Positions 35,050 through 45,221 are shown, counted from the first letter of the stretch. The stretch: 64,000 nt of DNA from Vibrio natriegens NBRC 15636 = ATCC 14048 = DSM 759 (GCF_035621455.1 NZ_CP141823.1:558001-622000), one strand, 5' to 3'. Made by a program: numbers and translations. The notes: generated by a model from the letters alone, not told the origin.

Positions 35050-36237
35050 ATGAGAGGCATTACTATGCATTTTACGTTGGAGGAATTCCAAGAACGTTTA
35101 TCCAAAGTTCGACAATCGATGCTCGAACGAGAATTGGATGTACTCATTATCCATGACCCATCCAATATGTCTTGGCTAACTGGCTATGATGGTTGGTCTT
35201 TCTATGTACCACAATGTGTGATTGTAGGGCCTGAAGGTGAACCAATATGGTTCGGGCGTTGCCAAGACGCGAATGGCGCTTACAGAACCGCGTATATGTC
35301 GGCAGAAAACATTGCCTCCTACCCCGACCATTACGTCATGAATCCACCTCTGCACCCGATGGATTATCTGGTTGAAGCTGTATTGACGCCACGTTGCTGG
35401 GATCGCGGTCGTATCGGCGTAGAAAAAGACAACTATTACTTTAGTGCAACCGCCTATGAGTCATTGATTGATCACTTGCCGAACGCACAGTTGCTCGATG
35501 CAACGGGTCTGGTTAACTGGTGCCGTGCCGTAAAGTCGGACCAAGAGTTGTCCTACATGTACCGCGCTGCGCGTATTGTCGAGAACATGCATCGTGTCGC
35601 GTTTGATATGATCGAACCAGGCTTGCCTAAACATCATCTGGTTGCAGAGATTAACCGTCAGGCGGTCCTTGGTCATGAGGATCATTTTGGTGATTACACC
35701 GCGATTGTTCCGCTATTGCCCTCGGGTGCTGATGCTTCCGCGCCTCACTTAACCTGGGACGACAGGCCGTTCAAAAAAGGGGAAGGGACCTTCTTTGAAA
35801 TCGCTGGTGCACATCGGCGTTACCACTGCCCTCTATCCCGCACTATTTTCTTAGGCGAACCTGATGACAAGTTTAAACGTGCCGACGAAGCGCTCACAAG
35901 AGGTCTTGAAGCAGGTTTAGAAGTCGCTAAACCCGGCAACACGTGTGCTGATATCGCCAACGCTTTGAATAAAGTCCTCGATAAAGCAGGCTTTTCCCGT
36001 GAAGGCGCTCGTTGCGGTTATCCCATTGGCCTGAGTTATCCACCCGATTGGGGCGAACGGACCATGAGTCTTCGCGACACCGACAAAACCGTTTTGAAAG
36101 AGGGCATGACGTTCCATTTTATGCCCGGCCTATGGTTTAAAGACTGGGGCCTAGAGACCACAGAAAGCATTGTTATTACCCGCCTTGGCGCAAAAACATT
36201 ATGTGATTTTCCCCGCCACTTGTTTGTTAAACACTGA
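35050..36237 (+). CDS. doeA: Ectoine hydrolase DoeA
   Basis: 395 residues of the creatinase/M24 'pita-bread' family: N-terminal creatinase-like domain ('LIIHDPSNMSWLTGYDGWS') and C-terminal M24 domain ('EIAGAHRRYHCPLSRT', 'TFHFMPGLW', 'TTESIVIT'). DoeA opens the ectoine ring to acetyl-diaminobutyrate. Family assignment is confirmed by the four doe genes that follow. SD AAGGAGAG before the first ATG. Cytoplasmic. First gene of the doe operon. Confidence 0.93.
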   Translation: MRGITMHFTLEEFQERLSKVRQSMLERELDVLIIHDPSNMSWLTGYDGWSFYVPQCVIVGPEGEPIWFGRCQDANGAYRTAYMSAENIASYPDHYVMNPPLHPMDYLVEAVLTPRCWDRGRIGVEKDNYYFSATAYESLIDHLPNAQLLDATGLVNWCRAVKSDQELSYMYRAARIVENMHRVAFDMIEPGLPKHHLVAEINRQAVLGHEDHFGDYTAIVPLLPSGADASAPHLTWDDRPFKKGEGTFFEIAGAHRRYHCPLSRTIFLGEPDDKFKRADEALTRGLEAGLEVAKPGNTCADIANALNKVLDKAGFSREGARCGYPIGLSYPPDWGERTMSLRDTDKTVLKEGMTFHFMPGLWFKDWGLETTESIVITRLGAKTLCDFPRHLFVKH

Positions 36238-36284
36238 TTAGAAAGGGTTGAAACGAAGAACTTAGCAAAGAAAAAGGAGTTTGC

Positions 36285-37292
36285 ATGCAAAACAGCTCGA
36301 TCACAGCCACCGTAGACTTTGACCGAGAAGGTACCCAACATGGTTTTCTGACCCTGCCTTACTCCCATGACGATTCCGCATGGGGAAGCATAATGATCCC
36401 GATAACCGTGATAAAAAATGGCCCGGGTCCAACATCACTTTTAACCGGGGGAAATCATGGCGACGAATATGAAGGGATCACCAGCCTGTTAAAGCTGGCG
36501 AGTTCATTACAGCCTGAGCAGATACAAGGGCGCGTGATTATTGTCCCAATGATGAATTTGCCCGCGGTCCAGAATGCTTCCCGCACTTCCCCTATCGATA
36601 AAGGTAACTTAAACCGCAGCTTTCCCGGCAACCCGTCGGGAACAGTCACAGAGAAAATCGCCGACTACTTCACCCGCTATCTGGTGCCATTGTGCGATTT
36701 CGCTCTGGATATTCACTCAGGGGGAAAAACGTTAGACATCGTCCCTTTTGCCGCCGCACATCGCTTAGATAATCCAGAACAGGAAGAAGCCTGCATATTG
36801 GGAGCGAAAATGTTTGGTGCACCTTACACCATGATTATGCTCGAAATGGATGCCACCAGTCTGTATGACACCGCGGTTGAATCTCAGGATAAAGTCTTTG
36901 TAACCACGGAACTGCGCGGAGGCGGTACCAGCACACCACAAACTATTCAATATGCCGATCGCGGTATCCGTAATTTCCTGCGTTTTGCTGGCAACCTTTC
37001 TGGCGATTATGAAAAGCCCAATCAACCAATCCAGTTACTCGACATGCCAGATGCAGACTGTTATGTCCAAAGCCAGCACAGAGGCATAGCGGAATACCGG
37101 TTTGAACTTGGTGATGCCATCAAACAAGGTGATGTCATTGTAAGAATCTATTCAACAGAACGAACTGGCGAAGTGCCAGTAGAATATCGCGCCGAGAGAG
37201 ATGGCATTTTCGCTGCACGCCGTTTTCCTGCTATGGTGAATATTGGTGACACTCTCGCCGTCATCGCGAAGGATTGCGGAGTATTAACTTAA
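36285..37292 (+). CDS. doeB: N-acetyl-diaminobutyrate deacetylase DoeB
   Basis: 335 residues of the succinylglutamate desuccinylase/aspartoacylase family. Zn ligands in 'GGNHGDEYEG' (His-Glu) and 'DIHSGG' (His), with the Arg pair 'LNRSFPG'. It removes acetate from N-alpha-acetyl-diaminobutyrate to give L-2,4-diaminobutyrate. SD AAAGGAG. 47 bp after doeA. Confidence 0.93.
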   Translation: MQNSSITATVDFDREGTQHGFLTLPYSHDDSAWGSIMIPITVIKNGPGPTSLLTGGNHGDEYEGITSLLKLASSLQPEQIQGRVIIVPMMNLPAVQNASRTSPIDKGNLNRSFPGNPSGTVTEKIADYFTRYLVPLCDFALDIHSGGKTLDIVPFAAAHRLDNPEQEEACILGAKMFGAPYTMIMLEMDATSLYDTAVESQDKVFVTTELRGGGTSTPQTIQYADRGIRNFLRFAGNLSGDYEKPNQPIQLLDMPDADCYVQSQHRGIAEYRFELGDAIKQGDVIVRIYSTERTGEVPVEYRAERDGIFAARRFPAMVNIGDTLAVIAKDCGVLT

Positions 37293-37344
37293 ACGGCTAG
37301 CTAAACAGCATCAGCATTTCGTCCCAACCAAGAGGAGACCAACC

Positions 37345-37824
37345 ATGCGCCTCGATCGCTACGACGTCAAAATTCTACAGATTCTGCATGACAATGGCCG
37401 CATCACCAAATCTCATCTTGCAGAAGAAATTAACCTGTCCGTCAGCCCGTGCTGGGAACGTGTGAAAAAACTTGAAGAAGCCGGCATCATCGAAGGTTAT
37501 GGTGCCAGAGTGAATACCGATGTGCTGTTTAAACGAACGTCCGTCATGGTGGAAGTCTCACTCAAAGAGCACAACGCACAGGCGTTCAGACGTTTTGAGC
37601 AATTGGTAAAGCATACTCCTGAAGTGACCGATTGCTACGCCACAGGCGGCGGCGTTGATTATATCCTCAAGGTTCAATCCGAAGATATCGACCAATACCA
37701 GAGGCTGATCGACAACTGGCTGGATTCAGAAGTCGGCATTGAACGCTACTTCACCTACATCGTCACTAAAACCATCAAACGCGATTCTGGTAACTTAGAG
37801 ATCAAGCAAAACGTTCTGTTCTGA
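37345..37824 (+). CDS. doeX: Lrp/AsnC family regulator DoeX
   Basis: 159 residues: N-terminal HTH ('LAEEINLSVSPCWERVKKLE' region) and a C-terminal RAM ligand domain ('VTDCYATGGGVDYILKV'). DoeX is the doe operon regulator in Halomonas, sitting after doeB exactly as here. SD AGAGGAG. The effector is probably an ectoine breakdown product. Confidence 0.92.
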   Translation: MRLDRYDVKILQILHDNGRITKSHLAEEINLSVSPCWERVKKLEEAGIIEGYGARVNTDVLFKRTSVMVEVSLKEHNAQAFRRFEQLVKHTPEVTDCYATGGGVDYILKVQSEDIDQYQRLIDNWLDSEVGIERYFTYIVTKTIKRDSGNLEIKQNVLF

Positions 37825-37976
37825 AAGGAAAAGTGAAATCTGATCTCAGCAGAAAAAAACGCTACTTTCTGTCTTTATAAAGAAAAACCTCGCGGTTCTG
37901 CCTTTCGCATCAGAAATAATTTAACCCCCTCCTCGATTACAGTTTAACTATGGATAACGATGTTCGAGAGGGACTT

Positions 37977-39497
37977 ATGGCAGCACTTCATAACTTTCAT
38001 GGCGACGAAGTTAAAGCGTCGCATGACATGATGGCAATCATGGAAGACGTACGCTTGGTGAGAGGACTCGCCTACATTAATGGCAAGTGGACAAGTGGCG
38101 ATAGTTTCCATCCCGTTCATAATCCTGCCGACGGCAGCATCATCGGATATACCACCCGACTGTCCCAGCAGCAACTCTACCAAACGATTGATGATGCTGA
38201 GCGTGCCTTTCGTCAGTGGCGAAAAATGCAGGCAGAACAACGTGCTGAAGTCTTGATGCGTTGGCACGATCTGATACTGCAATCCAAACAAGATCTCGCC
38301 CGTTTAATGGTGATGGAGCAAGGCAAAACCATAGGCGATGCACTTGGTGAAATTGACTACGGCGCGTCTTTTATTCGCTGGTTTGCAGAAGAAGCACGCC
38401 GCAGCTACGGTGAAACCATTCCCAGCCATATACCTAATGCCCAGCTTTCGACAATTCGCGAGCCTATTGGGGTTGCAGCATTAATCACGCCATGGAATTT
38501 CCCTAATGCGATGGTGACGAGAAAAGCTGCGGCCGCATTAGCGATTGGTTGCCCTGTGATAATCAAGCCTGCGAGCGAAACACCATTTTCATCGTTAGCC
38601 TTGGCAGAGCTCGCCGATCGAGCTGGGTTTCCGGCGGGTGTTTTTAATGTGGTCACCGGTGACGCTGCCATGATCTCTAAGACGCTGTGTCACTCCGATA
38701 AAGTAAAAGCCCTGTCGTTCACAGGCTCAACCCGAGTAGGAAAATTGCTCCTGCGTGACGCGGCACAAACGGTAAAGAAATGCAGTATGGAATTAGGTGG
38801 GAACGCACCTTTTATCGTCCTGCCCGATATGGAAGTCGAAGCCGCAGCCAAAGCAGCCGTAGAGGCTAAATTCCAAACCGCCGGACAAGACTGTTTGGCC
38901 GCAAACCGAATTTTCGTTCCGCAGGATAAATACGAGCCGTTCTTAGAAGCCTTTGCTAAACACATGAGCATGATTGTGTTGGGTAACGGCTTAGACGACA
39001 AGACCAATATGGGACCTCTGATCAATCGTGCCGCGGTGGACAAAGCTCACGATTTAGTTCGTGACGCACTTGAAAAAGGCGCGAGATTGGTTGCGGGTTA
39101 TCACGACTCAGTACCGGGTGAAAACTTCTTTGCGCCAACCCTGCTTGCCGATGTGATGCCCGAAATGGCCGTCTACCGCGAAGAAAACTTTTGTCCCGTC
39201 GCTGGCGTGCTGCCCTATCAAGATTTAGACACCGTGATAGACATGAGTAACGACACCGAATATGGCCTCGCCGCCTACGTTTATGGACATGACATCCACC
39301 AGATCTGGCGATGTATGCGTGGTTTGGAATTTGGCATGGTGAGCGTCAACTCAGTCAAGATGACTGGCCACCCTATCCCATTTGGCGGCGTAAAACAGTC
39401 AGGATTGGGACGCGAGGGAAGTCATCATGGCTTTGAAGAATTCAGCGAAATTAAATATTGCTGCTTAGGCAACCTGCCTAGCGTGAGTGGCTGTTGA
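37977..39497 (+). CDS. doeC: Aspartate-semialdehyde dehydrogenase DoeC (succinate-semialdehyde dehydrogenase family)
   Basis: 506 residues, ALDH superfamily: 'ITPWNFPNAM', cofactor site 'FTGSTRVGK', general base Glu in 'ELGGNAPF', nucleophile Cys in 'AGQDCLAANR'. Oxidises aspartate semialdehyde to aspartate, the last doe step. Start chosen at ATG 37977 (MAALHNF) with GAGAGGG close upstream; an ATG nine codons earlier has no SD. The 150-bp gap after doeX has no clear terminator, so it may share the operon transcript. Confidence 0.88.
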   Translation: MAALHNFHGDEVKASHDMMAIMEDVRLVRGLAYINGKWTSGDSFHPVHNPADGSIIGYTTRLSQQQLYQTIDDAERAFRQWRKMQAEQRAEVLMRWHDLILQSKQDLARLMVMEQGKTIGDALGEIDYGASFIRWFAEEARRSYGETIPSHIPNAQLSTIREPIGVAALITPWNFPNAMVTRKAAAALAIGCPVIIKPASETPFSSLALAELADRAGFPAGVFNVVTGDAAMISKTLCHSDKVKALSFTGSTRVGKLLLRDAAQTVKKCSMELGGNAPFIVLPDMEVEAAAKAAVEAKFQTAGQDCLAANRIFVPQDKYEPFLEAFAKHMSMIVLGNGLDDKTNMGPLINRAAVDKAHDLVRDALEKGARLVAGYHDSVPGENFFAPTLLADVMPEMAVYREENFCPVAGVLPYQDLDTVIDMSNDTEYGLAAYVYGHDIHQIWRCMRGLEFGMVSVNSVKMTGHPIPFGGVKQSGLGREGSHHGFEEFSEIKYCCLGNLPSVSGC

Positions 39498-39531
39498 GAC
39501 AAGAAAGTTGGAGATAAACAGGAGAAGGACT

Positions 39532-40938
39532 ATGAACAATAAAACACAACAACTACTGGAGATCGATCGTCAACGTGTTTTTCATGCCTCAACCCACCTC
39601 AAGCAATACTCGGCTGGTGAGCTTCCGGGCAGAATCATATCAAGCGGACAAGGCATTCGAATCACCGACTCAGAAGGCACTGAGCTTATCGACGGATTTG
39701 CTGGCTTGTATTGCGTAAACATTGGTTATGGCAGAAAAGAGATGGCGGAAGCGATATACGAGCAAGCGAAAGAGTTGGCTTATTACCATACCTATGTTGG
39801 GCACACCAATGAAGCCTTGGTTAAACTCTCAGACCGCATTATCAAAATGGCACCGGACGGAATGAGCAAAGTTTACTACGGTATGTCCGGTAGTGATGCG
39901 AATGAAACCCAGCTCAAATTAGTCTGGTACTACAATAATGTCCGTGGCCTCCCTGACAAGAAAAAGATCATCTCACGAGATCGCGCTTACCATGGTTCAA
40001 GTATCGCTTCAGGTTCGATGACTGGTTTACCACTGTTCCACGCCCACTTTGATCTACCGCTGGAACGCATCAATCACACCATGGCCCCCTACTATTACCG
40101 CCGTGAAGATGATTCACTATCAGAGCTAGAATTTTCGCAATACTGTGCGGATCAGCTTGAGTCAATGATCCTCGCCGAAGGGCCTGACACCGTCGCAGCA
40201 ATGATTGCCGAACCAGTGCTTGGAACTGGTGGTATCGTCCCTCCGCCACAAGGCTATTGGCAAGCAATCCGTAAAGTTCTCGATAAATACGATGTTCTGT
40301 TGATCGCCGATGAAGTAGTGTGTGGCTTTGGTCGTTTGGGCTCTGATTTTGGCTCACTCCACTATGACATGAAGCCAGACCTTATTACAGTTGCAAAAGG
40401 CTTAACATCGGCATACCAGCCTCTTTCAGGCGTGATTGTCGGCGAACAAGTTTGGAATGTTCTGGAAAACGGTACCGACCTATGGGGCGCAATCGGCCAT
40501 GGATATACCTATTCAGGGCATCCAATGGGGGCAGCGGCGGCGAACTGCAACTTAGATATCATTGAGCGAGAAGGCTTAGTTCAAAACGCAGCAGATGTGG
40601 GCGCTTATTTGCAACAACGTATGACGGAAACCTTCCAAGATCATCCTCTCGTCGGCGATTCTCGAGGTATCGGTTTACTGCATGCACTGGAGTTCTCGCC
40701 AGACAAACTGCGTCGCGCGCACTTTGATCCCAATTTAAAAGTGGGTCCGCAAGTCTCGGCCGCCTGCCTGGAAGTCGGCCTGATCGCAAGGGCTATGCCT
40801 CATGGTGATATTCTGGGCTTTGCCCCAGCGCTTATCACCAGTCGTAACGATGTCGACACTATCGTGGCTAAAGCGCACCGAGCGGTTAACAAAGTGATGG
40901 ATAACCTCGTCACCTCTAAGACTTGGAACGCGAAGTAA
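39532..40938 (+). CDS. doeD: Diaminobutyrate transaminase DoeD (class III aminotransferase)
   Basis: 468 residues, PLP class III. PLP Lys in 'TVAKGLTSAYQPLSG', the Asp in 'LIADEVVCGFGRLG', 'GMSGSDANE' for phosphate binding. It converts L-2,4-diaminobutyrate to aspartate semialdehyde with an oxo-acid acceptor (probably pyruvate). Start ATG 39532 after AGGAGAAGG; 34 bp after doeC. Ends at a strong terminator, closing the operon. Confidence 0.9.
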   Translation: MNNKTQQLLEIDRQRVFHASTHLKQYSAGELPGRIISSGQGIRITDSEGTELIDGFAGLYCVNIGYGRKEMAEAIYEQAKELAYYHTYVGHTNEALVKLSDRIIKMAPDGMSKVYYGMSGSDANETQLKLVWYYNNVRGLPDKKKIISRDRAYHGSSIASGSMTGLPLFHAHFDLPLERINHTMAPYYYRREDDSLSELEFSQYCADQLESMILAEGPDTVAAMIAEPVLGTGGIVPPPQGYWQAIRKVLDKYDVLLIADEVVCGFGRLGSDFGSLHYDMKPDLITVAKGLTSAYQPLSGVIVGEQVWNVLENGTDLWGAIGHGYTYSGHPMGAAAANCNLDIIEREGLVQNAADVGAYLQQRMTETFQDHPLVGDSRGIGLLHALEFSPDKLRRAHFDPNLKVGPQVSAACLEVGLIARAMPHGDILGFAPALITSRNDVDTIVAKAHRAVNKVMDNLVTSKTWNAK

Positions 40939-40972
40939 ACACCTTAAACGTGACACATACTGAGCATGACAC

Positions 40973-41003
40973 GCCGGCTTTTACCTCAAAAGCCGGCATT
41001 TTA
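40973..41003 (+). terminator. Terminator of the doe operon
   Basis: GCCGGCTTTT (40973-40982) pairs with AAAAGCCGGC (40988-40997), followed by ATTTTATT. Confidence 0.88.
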
Positions 41004-41095
41004 TTAGGATATTCGCCCCACTTCCCTTCCTCACTCTTTTATTGCTGATCAGGACTGGTTAAAATAGCCAAAATTGCGTATTAACTGGATTAAAC

Positions 41096-41617
41096 ATGGC
41101 AAAACTAACCCTTCAAGAACAAATGCTAAAAGCTGGCTTGGTTAACGAGAAAAAACTCAAGAAAGCGAAAAAAGGCTCTAAAAAATCCCGCGTTCAGGCA
41201 CGCGAAGTCAAAGCGGCCGTTGAAGAGAGCAAACGCCAGCAGTTAGAACGAGATAAAGCGTTGAGCGAACAACAGAATGCTGAACGTTTGAGTAAAGAGA
41301 TCAAAGCGCAAATCAATCAACTGATCGAAATGAACAAAGTTGATTTGAAAGATGGCGACATCAAATACAACTTTACCGACGGCACTCTGGTGAAATCACT
41401 CTACGTTGATTCTCTGATTCGTGAACAGTTGATCAAAGGTATTCTGGCTATTGCGATTGTAGGCGAGAGCTATGTGGTTATCCCTCGTGGCGTGGCAAAC
41501 AAAATTGCGCAGCGTGACGAATCTGTGATTATCGATCAAAAAGAACCTGAAGCCGACATTCCTGCAGAAGATGACCCATATGCAGAGTTCGTCGTTCCTG
41601 ATGATTTGATGTGGTAA
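41096..41617 (+). CDS. yaiL: DUF2058 family protein YaiL
   Basis: 173 residues. Basic, coiled-coil N-terminal half ('LKKAKKGSKKSRVQAREVK') and a compact C-terminal half ('YNFTDGTLVKSLYVD', 'YVVIPRGVANKIAQRD'). This is the DUF2058/YaiL pattern, sometimes called nucleoprotein/polynucleotide-associated enzyme; the function is unproven. Monocistronic. Confidence 0.9.
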   Translation: MAKLTLQEQMLKAGLVNEKKLKKAKKGSKKSRVQAREVKAAVEESKRQQLERDKALSEQQNAERLSKEIKAQINQLIEMNKVDLKDGDIKYNFTDGTLVKSLYVDSLIREQLIKGILAIAIVGESYVVIPRGVANKIAQRDESVIIDQKEPEADIPAEDDPYAEFVVPDDLMW

Positions 41618-41640
41618 TTCACCAACACCTAAAAACGAAA

Positions 41641-41666
41641 GGCAGCGAAATTCGCTGCCTTTTTTT
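41641..41666. terminator. Bidirectional terminator yaiL / hutU
   Basis: GGCAGCGAA (41641-41649) pairs with TTCGCTGCC (41651-41659), followed by seven T's; A-rich upstream. Confidence 0.88.
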
Positions 41667-41700
41667 GTTTCTTTCTATTGTTATCTTGCTTTCAAGTTAA

Positions 41701-43713
41701 TTAGAAACACAAGTTTTCGATAATGTCGTCATCAACTTGGTTCGCTAACGTCACCTTAAGCTTCGGTGTTCTTTCCATTTCACGTTGAATCGCAAAATTA
41801 GCTTCTTTGTTACGTGCCCAGCTACGACGTGCGATACCGTTGTTAACATCGAACAAAAGCATAGACTTCAATCGGCGCTCAGCGCTGTCACTGCCGTCAA
41901 GCAACATACCAAAGCCACCGTTGATCACTTCACCCCAGCCTACACCGCCGCCGTTATGGATAGAAACCCAAGTCGCGCCACGGAAACCATCCCCGATTAC
42001 GTTGTGAATCGCCATGTCAGCAGTAAAGCGGCTGCCATCGTAGATGTTCGACGTTTCACGAAACGGTGAGTCAGTACCACTTACATCGTGGTGGTCACGA
42101 CCAAGAACCACAGGACCGATTTCGCCGCGATTGATCGCATCGTTAAACGCTTTCGCGATTTCCATACGACCTTGCGCATCCGCGTAAAGAATACGGGCTT
42201 GTGAGCCTACAACCAGTTTGTTCTGTTTCGCATCTTTGATCCAAGTAATGTTGTCTTGCATCTGTTGCTGAATTTCTTCTGGTGACTCTTCCATGATCTT
42301 GCTTAGCACTTCCGCAGCAATTTCATCGGTTCTGTCCAGATCTTCTGGTTTACCTGAAGTACAAACCCAACGGAATGGACCAAAACCGTAGTCAAAACAC
42401 ATAGGACCAAGAATGTCCTGCACGTATGATGGGTATTTAAAGTCGATGCCGTTTTCAGCCATCACATCGCCACCAGCGCGAGAAGCTTCAAGCAAGAAGG
42501 CATTACCGTAGTCAAAGAAGTAAGTACCACGAGCTGTGTGTTTGTTTACCGCATCAGCATGACGCTTGAGAGTCTCTTGTACTTTTACCTTGAACACTTC
42601 AGGCTCTTCACGGATTAGACGGTTAGACTCTTCGTAGCTGATATCAACCGGGTAGTAACCGCCTGACCAAGGGTTGTGTAGTGACGTCTGGTCCGAACCC
42701 AGATGTACAAAGATTTCCTTCTCGTAGAAAGCTTCCCATACATCAACCACGTTACCGATAAAGGCAATCGACACCACTTCTTCATTAGCCTGAGCTTTGC
42801 GAACACGCTCAACCAGTGCGTCCATGTTATCAACTAGCTCATCAACCCAACCTTGTTCGTGACGCTTAATCGCCGCTTTCGGGTTCACTTCTGCACACAC
42901 AGTAATACAGTTTGCGATGTTACCTGCTTTAGGCTGCGCACCGCTCATACCGCCAAGACCAGCAGTCAGGAAGATCTTACCTTGTGGGCTTTGACCTTTT
43001 TCCAAAACCTTACGGAACGCGTTCATTACCGTGATTGTGGTGCCATGTACGATACCTTGTGGACCGATGTACATGAACGAGCCAGCCGTCATCTGACCGT
43101 ATTGAGTCACGCCTAATGCGTTGAATTTTTCCCAGTCATCTGGCTTCGAGTAGTTCGGGATCATCATGCCGTTAGTCACAACAACGCGCGGTGCCTCTTC
43201 AGACGACGGGAACAGCCCCATAGGGTGACCAGAGTACAAGTGCAACGTCTGGTCGCTTTCCATCTCACTTAGGTATTTCATGGTCAGCAGATATTGCGCC
43301 CAGTTCTGGAATACCGCGCCGTTACCACCGTAAGTGATAAGCTCTTCTGGGTGCTGTGCTACTGCAGGATCTAAGTTGTTGTCGATCATCAGCATGATGG
43401 CCGCTGCCTGCTCACACTTGGCTGGATAATCTGAAATAGAGCGCGCTTTCATGTTGTAGCTTGGCTTGAAGCGGTACATGTAAATACGACCGAAATCTTT
43501 CAGCTCTTGAGCAAACTCCGCTGCCAGTTCCTGATGCCACTCTTTCGGGAAGTAACGCAATGCATTACGAATAGCGAGCTGCTTTTCTTCTGGGCTCAGA
43601 ATGTCTTTACGCTTTGGCGCGCGGTTTACGCCTTCCGGATAAGGCTTTGCTTCCGGCAGTGTACTAGGGATACCTTGCTTAATCTGGTCTTGAAAATTTA
43701 ATACTGTTTCCAT
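41701..43713 (-). CDS. hutU: Urocanate hydratase HutU, long form
   Basis: 670 residues. Conserved urocanase blocks: 'GGNGAVFQNWAQYL', 'YIGPQGIVHGTT', NAD segment 'LTAGLGGMSGAQPKA', 'GSDQTSLHNPWSGGYYP', 'VLGRDHHDVSGTDSP', 'HNGGGVGWGE'. It adds water to urocanate to give imidazolone propionate. Standard bacterial HutU is about 555 aa; this one has the extended length seen in eukaryotic UROC1-type enzymes, with an extra N-terminal and tail portion. SD AAGGGAG. 14 bp after hutH. Confidence 0.93.
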   Translation of the reverse strand: METVLNFQDQIKQGIPSTLPEAKPYPEGVNRAPKRKDILSPEEKQLAIRNALRYFPKEWHQELAAEFAQELKDFGRIYMYRFKPSYNMKARSISDYPAKCEQAAAIMLMIDNNLDPAVAQHPEELITYGGNGAVFQNWAQYLLTMKYLSEMESDQTLHLYSGHPMGLFPSSEEAPRVVVTNGMMIPNYSKPDDWEKFNALGVTQYGQMTAGSFMYIGPQGIVHGTTITVMNAFRKVLEKGQSPQGKIFLTAGLGGMSGAQPKAGNIANCITVCAEVNPKAAIKRHEQGWVDELVDNMDALVERVRKAQANEEVVSIAFIGNVVDVWEAFYEKEIFVHLGSDQTSLHNPWSGGYYPVDISYEESNRLIREEPEVFKVKVQETLKRHADAVNKHTARGTYFFDYGNAFLLEASRAGGDVMAENGIDFKYPSYVQDILGPMCFDYGFGPFRWVCTSGKPEDLDRTDEIAAEVLSKIMEESPEEIQQQMQDNITWIKDAKQNKLVVGSQARILYADAQGRMEIAKAFNDAINRGEIGPVVLGRDHHDVSGTDSPFRETSNIYDGSRFTADMAIHNVIGDGFRGATWVSIHNGGGVGWGEVINGGFGMLLDGSDSAERRLKSMLLFDVNNGIARRSWARNKEANFAIQREMERTPKLKVTLANQVDDDIIENLCF

Positions 43714-43727
43714 TTTGTGAGTCTCCC

Positions 43728-45221
43728 TTAGTTCACGTTAAATGCTTGTGTTTTAACCAGTGTGATCATCGCATCGATATCAGGCTTAAGCAGGCGGTCT
43801 TCTTCTAGCTTGGCAACTTTCTCACGAATAATCTGGAAGTTTTCTTCAATCAGATCTGAACATTTGTGCGGACGTCTGAACTCTATCGCCTGTGCAGCGT
43901 ACATCAGCTCAATGCCAAAAATCTTTTCCAAATTACCTAAGATTTGGTTCAGTTTTCGACCCGAAATACTACCCATAGAAACGTGATCTTCCTGACCCAT
44001 TGAAGTCGGCACGCTGTCAGCAGACGGTGGGAAACAGAGTGATTTGTTTTCAGTAACCAGTGCAGCTGTCGCGTATTGCGGAATCATCATGCCCGAGTTA
44101 AGACCACCAGATGAGGTCAACAGACGCGGCAGACCGTGCAAGCCCTCAAGAAGCAGGTAACAACGACGGTCTGCAATATTGCCCAGCTCCGCAGCTGCGA
44201 TTGAAGCGTAATCCAATACCATCGCCAGAGGTTGACCATGGAAGCTACCACCTGAAATTGCTTCTTCAGAACTGATAACGATCGGGTTATCAGTCACAGA
44301 GTTCATTTCGATTTCAGCCAGCTCTTTTAAGTGGTTAAAGGCGTTGCGAGAAGCACCGTGTACCTGTGGAATACAACGCAATGAATATGGGTCTTGCACG
44401 CGAACACAATCAGCATGAGAAGCCATGTTCTCAGAACCTTCGAAGAAACGGCGCATACGCGCTGCCACTTCAATGTTACCTGCGAACGCACGCGTTAGGT
44501 GAAGCTCTTCTCTGAATGGCGAGCCACTGCCTTGCATGCCCTCAATGCTCATCGCGCCAGCCAAATCAGCCAGATCCAGCAGATAACGCATTTTTGTTAG
44601 CGCGGTAATCGCATGTGACAAGATGAACTGTGTGCCGTTGATCAGTGCCAAACCTTCTTTAGCATGCAGCTCAAGAGGCTCTAGGCCGTTTTCACGAAGC
44701 GCTTCCGCTGCAGGAACAATGCGGTCTCCCTGCCAGAATTCGCCTTCACCAATCAATGGTAAAAACAGGTGAGAAAGAGGCGCTAAGTCGCCTGATGCGC
44801 CAACTGAGCCTTGCTCCGGTACAACTGGGATAAGGTCTAGTTCGATAAACGCCAACATACGCTGAACCACTTCTAGGCGAATGCCCGAGTAGCCCTGACT
44901 TAACGCATGTACCTTAGTAATCAGCATCAGTTTTGAGATTGGTTTAGCAATTGGCTCACCAACACCAACCGCATGAGTAATCAGGAGGTTTTTTTGTAGT
45001 AGATGCGTTTCTTCAGGTGAGATTTGCGTATCACATAGAGGACCGAAACCAGTATTGATGCCGTACACCGCCTTATCAGATGCAGCGATGATGTCTACAT
45101 TACGACGACTTGCATTGATCTTATCCAGCGCTTCTTCACACAGTTCCGCTTTGATGCTGCCGTCAGCAATTCCATTTACGATATCTAGGTTTAGTCGGTC
45201 TACACCATATCTAAACGTCAT
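43728..45221 (-). CDS. hutH: Histidine ammonia-lyase HutH
   Basis: 497 residues. The MIO-forming triad Ala-Ser-Gly is at 142-144 (GSVGASGDLAP), the catalytic Tyr53 in 'YGINTGFG', and 'NSVTDNP' and 'GSFHGQP' are intact. Deaminates histidine to urocanate. SD TTAGGAGAAC. First gene of the hutH-hutU pair, divergent from a LysR gene. hutI and hutG are not in the window. Confidence 0.95.
   Translation of the reverse strand: MTFRYGVDRLNLDIVNGIADGSIKAELCEEALDKINASRRNVDIIAASDKAVYGINTGFGPLCDTQISPEETHLLQKNLLITHAVGVGEPIAKPISKLMLITKVHALSQGYSGIRLEVVQRMLAFIELDLIPVVPEQGSVGASGDLAPLSHLFLPLIGEGEFWQGDRIVPAAEALRENGLEPLELHAKEGLALINGTQFILSHAITALTKMRYLLDLADLAGAMSIEGMQGSGSPFREELHLTRAFAGNIEVAARMRRFFEGSENMASHADCVRVQDPYSLRCIPQVHGASRNAFNHLKELAEIEMNSVTDNPIVISSEEAISGGSFHGQPLAMVLDYASIAAAELGNIADRRCYLLLEGLHGLPRLLTSSGGLNSGMMIPQYATAALVTENKSLCFPPSADSVPTSMGQEDHVSMGSISGRKLNQILGNLEKIFGIELMYAAQAIEFRRPHKCSDLIEENFQIIREKVAKLEEDRLLKPDIDAMITLVKTQAFNVN

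Noticed and set aside
34728..35156. 142-codon frame overlapping the start of doeA
   Set aside because: No SD, composition unlike neighbours, and its last third runs in a wrong frame through the secure doeA gene.
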